Positions 5,331-6,642 of a stretch of DNA of 6,642 bases are shown piece by piece. This DNA comes from Desulfobacterales bacterium (GTDB lineage Bacteria; Desulfobacterota; Desulfobacteria; Desulfobacterales; BuS5). Within the stretch, counting starts at the first letter, position 1. Each line of letters begins with the position of its first letter. The stretch spans positions 1-6,642 of the forward strand of contig JAERRQ010000242.1 in assembly GCA_016735355.1 (NCBI GenBank), written 5' to 3'. The position numbers and the translations under genes were made by a program. The notes below the pieces were generated by a model that saw nothing but the letters and a program-made list of their open reading frames with translations, ran no database searches and had not been told where the DNA came from.

Positions 5331-5348
5331 TTGCTTGGGGGTAAAATT

Positions 5349-5570
5349 ATGCGTGTTACTACAAAAGGGCAAGTTACAATTCCTATAAATGTAAGGGAAG
5401 TCTTGGGTATCATGCCTGAAACTGAGATTGATTTCAGAGAAGATAATGGAAAATTCTACATAGTTAAGGCTGATAAACCTAAAATTACAAAGCAGTTTAA
5501 AAAACTTAGAGGAATAGCGACAGCAAAAATGTCAACTGACGAAATTATGAACCTCACAAGGAAATCATAA
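5349..5570 (+). CDS. vapB: VapB-type antitoxin with SpoVT/AbrB fold
   Basis: The 73-residue protein begins MRVTTKGQVTIPINVREVLG, the hallmark swapped-hairpin AbrB DNA-binding signature (TxKGQVTIPxxVRExLGI), and continues PETEIDFREDNGKFYIVKA. The remaining C-terminal tail (residues about 45-73) is where such antitoxins wrap around the PIN toxin. The ATG at 5349 is preferred over the in-frame TTG at 5331 because it follows a GGGGG Shine-Dalgarno sequence by 7 nt and matches the family start. The stop TAA shares its last base with the vapC ATG (TAATG), so the pair is translationally coupled. Autoregulation through the upstream tandem repeats is likely. Confidence 0.87.
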   Translation: MRVTTKGQVTIPINVREVLGIMPETEIDFREDNGKFYIVKADKPKITKQFKKLRGIATAKMSTDEIMNLTRKS

Positions 5571-5989
5571 TGAATGGAGTATTTGTTGATTCATGTATAT
5601 TGCTCGATTTATTCACAGATGATCCCAAATGGGCTGATTGGTCGGAAAATATACTGGATAAATACAGCCAAACCAATACTTTATATATAAATTCAATTGT
5701 TTACACTGAAGTATCAATTGGTTTTAATAAAATCGAGGAAGTAGAAAAGGCTATCTCTCAGCTCGGTATAAAAGTATTGGAAATTCCTCGTGAAGCGCTT
5801 TTTCTGACAGGAAAAGTATTCCTTAAATATAGAAAACACAAAGGAACAAAAAATTTACCCTTACCTGATTTTTTTATAGGCGCACATGCAACCGTATCAA
5901 AATTTGATTTAATAACCAGAGATTCAACAAAATATAAAACCTATTTTCCTCAGCTTAAACTCATACATCCTGATAAGGGCTCGTGCTGA
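5570..5989 (+). CDS. vapC: VapC-type PIN-domain ribonuclease toxin
   Basis: The 139-residue product has the PIN-domain pattern: FVDSCILLDLF at the N-terminus with Asp7, then YTEVSIGF with Glu47, LPDFFIGAHA with Asp100, and LITRDSTKYKTYFP with Asp118. These four acidic residues are the expected magnesium-binding active site, so the toxin looks intact. VapC toxins are endoribonucleases that typically cut tRNA or rRNA; the target here cannot be read from sequence. Length is normal for the family. It overlaps vapB by one base, and its expression depends on the vapB promoter. The pair is visibly AT-richer than the hrpA start downstream, consistent with, but not proof of, horizontal acquisition. 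Confidence 0.87.
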   Translation: MNGVFVDSCILLDLFTDDPKWADWSENILDKYSQTNTLYINSIVYTEVSIGFNKIEEVEKAISQLGIKVLEIPREALFLTGKVFLKYRKHKGTKNLPLPDFFIGAHATVSKFDLITRDSTKYKTYFPQLKLIHPDKGSC

Positions 5990-6077
5990 AAAAATGCATA
6001 TCCGACCCATGGGTTCTTAGTATAACCCTTAAATCCTTCCGAAACAAAAGTTTTAGCCTGATTAATTTTTATTGGTT

Positions 6078-6154
6078 ATGAAACCGTTCAGTCCACGCCA
6101 AATCGTGGATTGGTCTCGGCCATTCCACGATTTGCCTTGTAATGGTCGTTTCAT
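6078..6154. repeat. 77-bp hairpin-forming imperfect inverted repeat upstream of hrpA
   Basis: The outer arms atgaaac (6078-6084) and gtttcat (6148-6154) enclose a strong inner stem: caaatcgtgga (6099-6109) with tccacgatttg (6124-6134), 11 perfect base pairs extended after one mismatch by tgg/cca and a g-c pair around a 6-nt loop. It lies in the otherwise gene-free interval 5990-6256. No U-tract follows, so it is better explained as a dispersed palindromic repeat or small non-autonomous element than as a terminator. It could also form in the RNA 5' of hrpA, if transcription enters from vapBC. Confidence 0.55.
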
Positions 6155-6187
6155 GGGAGAAGGGTGTCAGGTTTTTTTTACAAACCC

Positions 6188-6216
6188 TTGCAAAAAATCG
6201 AATAGATTTATATGAA
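6188..6216 (+). promoter_or_regulatory. Weak candidate promoter for hrpA
   Basis: TTGCAA (6188-6193) and TATGAA (6211-6216) are spaced 17 bp apart, 40 bp before the proposed hrpA start. The -10 box matches only four of six consensus bases, and AT-rich DNA makes chance hits likely. Confidence 0.3.
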
Positions 6217-6256
6217 ACTGTTACTTCATTTTTGAACGAACCCCAAGGTAAAACAC

Positions 6257-6642
6257 TTGCTAAAACCTTTGTATGATATCAAAAAAATAGAGCTCCTTTT
6301 GGCGGACGCCATGCGCGCCGACAGCAGCAAGGCACGCCGGAGATTAGACAAGATCAGGCGGTTTAATGAAAAAAAGATTCAGTCGGAACTTGCCGGGATC
6401 CAAAAACTGCTTAAAGCTTCGATAAAGAAAAAAAAATGGCGCCGGGATAATCTGCCCCAACCTTTATTCAACCGCGATCTGCCTGTTTTTCCAAAAAAAA
6501 ATGAGATAATCGAGGCTATCAGTAAGAACCGGATAATCATCGTTTCAGGAGAAACCGGTTCCGGCAAAACCACACAGATTCCGCAATTTTGCCTGGCGGC
6601 CGGATGCGGAATAAACGGCCTCATAGGCTGCACCCAGCCGCG
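6257..6642 (+). CDS. hrpA: ATP-dependent DEAH-box RNA helicase HrpA, N-terminal part (3' partial)
   Basis: The translated frame gives DIKKIELLLADAMRADSSKARRR..., then LPVFPKKNEIIEAISKNR, IIIVSGETGSGKTTQIPQF and GINGLIGCTQPR, running off the window end. It aligns with the start of E. coli HrpA, which has LPVSQKK and VVIVAGETGSGKTTQLPK and then GxKGLIGHTQPR. The Walker A motif GETGSGKT lies at 6548-6571, and TQPR is motif Ia. HrpA unwinds RNA using ATP; in enterobacteria it has roles in mRNA processing and rescue of stalled or collided ribosomes. The frame opens at 6236. TTG 6257 is chosen because family similarity (IELLLADAM versus LQQRLDSLM) begins before the first ATG (6311) and AAGG (6245-6248) lies 8 nt upstream; TTG 6269 and ATG 6311 remain alternatives. 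Confidence 0.85.
   Translation, partial: MLKPLYDIKKIELLLADAMRADSSKARRRLDKIRRFNEKKIQSELAGIQKLLKASIKKKKWRRDNLPQPLFNRDLPVFPKKNEIIEAISKNRIIIVSGETGSGKTTQIPQFCLAAGCGINGLIGCTQP

Noticed and set aside
6005..6028. Small palindrome acccatgggt and gggtt/aaccc hairpin after vapC as a terminator
   Set aside because: Stems are only 5 bp and no T-run follows; below what can be supported.
6022..6079. Another ATAAC...GTTAT pair after vapC, 58 bp long, as a third attC-like site
   Set aside because: The interior shows no convincing inner stem or L-box pairing. It is a useful reminder that ATAAC/GTTAT pairs arise by chance in AT-rich DNA.
6379..6633. Minus-strand open frame near the window end
   Set aside because: It lies antisense to a clear HrpA frame with Walker A and TQPR motifs, and its translation has no recognisable domain.

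Overview
The window looks like a chromosomal accessory stretch of a Gram-negative, probably Desulfobacterales-type (Desulfobacterota) bacterium. This placement is an inference from protein style: a modular surface hydrolase with FN3, calcium-binding repeats and a dockerin-like tail ending in the pattern GDFDxDxDIDGSDL...FADNFG...CP, several toxin-antitoxin pairs, an AAA ATPase/nuclease of a type I associate with such genomes, and a DEAH helicase (HrpA). No rRNA, tRNA or CRISPR array is visible.

Layout, all genes on the + strand. (1) 1-2366: the 3' part of a large secreted LCAT/PGAP1-like alpha/beta hydrolase, broken by a frameshift near 1745-1776. The hydrolase domain lies in one frame; an FN3 domain, type-3-thrombospondin-like calcium repeats and a dockerin-like tail lie in the next. 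(2) 2367-2575: intergenic DNA with a long imperfect inverted repeat (2387-2499) that encloses a perfect 28-bp palindrome, followed by a promoter. (3) 2576-3162: a HicA toxin / HicB antitoxin operon whose predicted transcript starts at or next to the hicA ATG. (4) 3163-3528: no intact gene. It holds a 126-bp imperfect inverted repeat with the anatomy of an integron attC site (3214-3339), a 26-bp palindrome (3380-3405), and a strong promoter inside an inverted-repeat operator (3453-3507). (5) 3529-3639: the N-terminal remnant of a FitA-like ribbon-helix-helix antitoxin, running into (6) 3677-5260: an AAA-type ATPase with a C-terminal PD-(D/E)XK nuclease-like domain. (7) 5291-5989: a VapB (AbrB-fold) / VapC (PIN) operon with tandem operator repeats over its promoter. 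(8) 5990-6256: intergenic DNA with a 77-bp hairpin-forming repeat. (9) 6257-6642: the start of hrpA, cut by the window edge.

The block between the hydrolase and hrpA is therefore a small toxin-antitoxin and possible defence island: hicAB, a decayed antitoxin feeding an ATPase/nuclease, and vapBC, separated by palindromic repeats. The most interesting possibility is that hicAB is, or was, an integron gene cassette with an attC-like site downstream and a weaker one upstream. The second is that the ATPase/nuclease now uses the promoter and operator of a dead toxin-antitoxin locus. HrpA is a housekeeping-type helicase and may mark the right boundary of the island. No wholly new system can be demonstrated from sequence alone.
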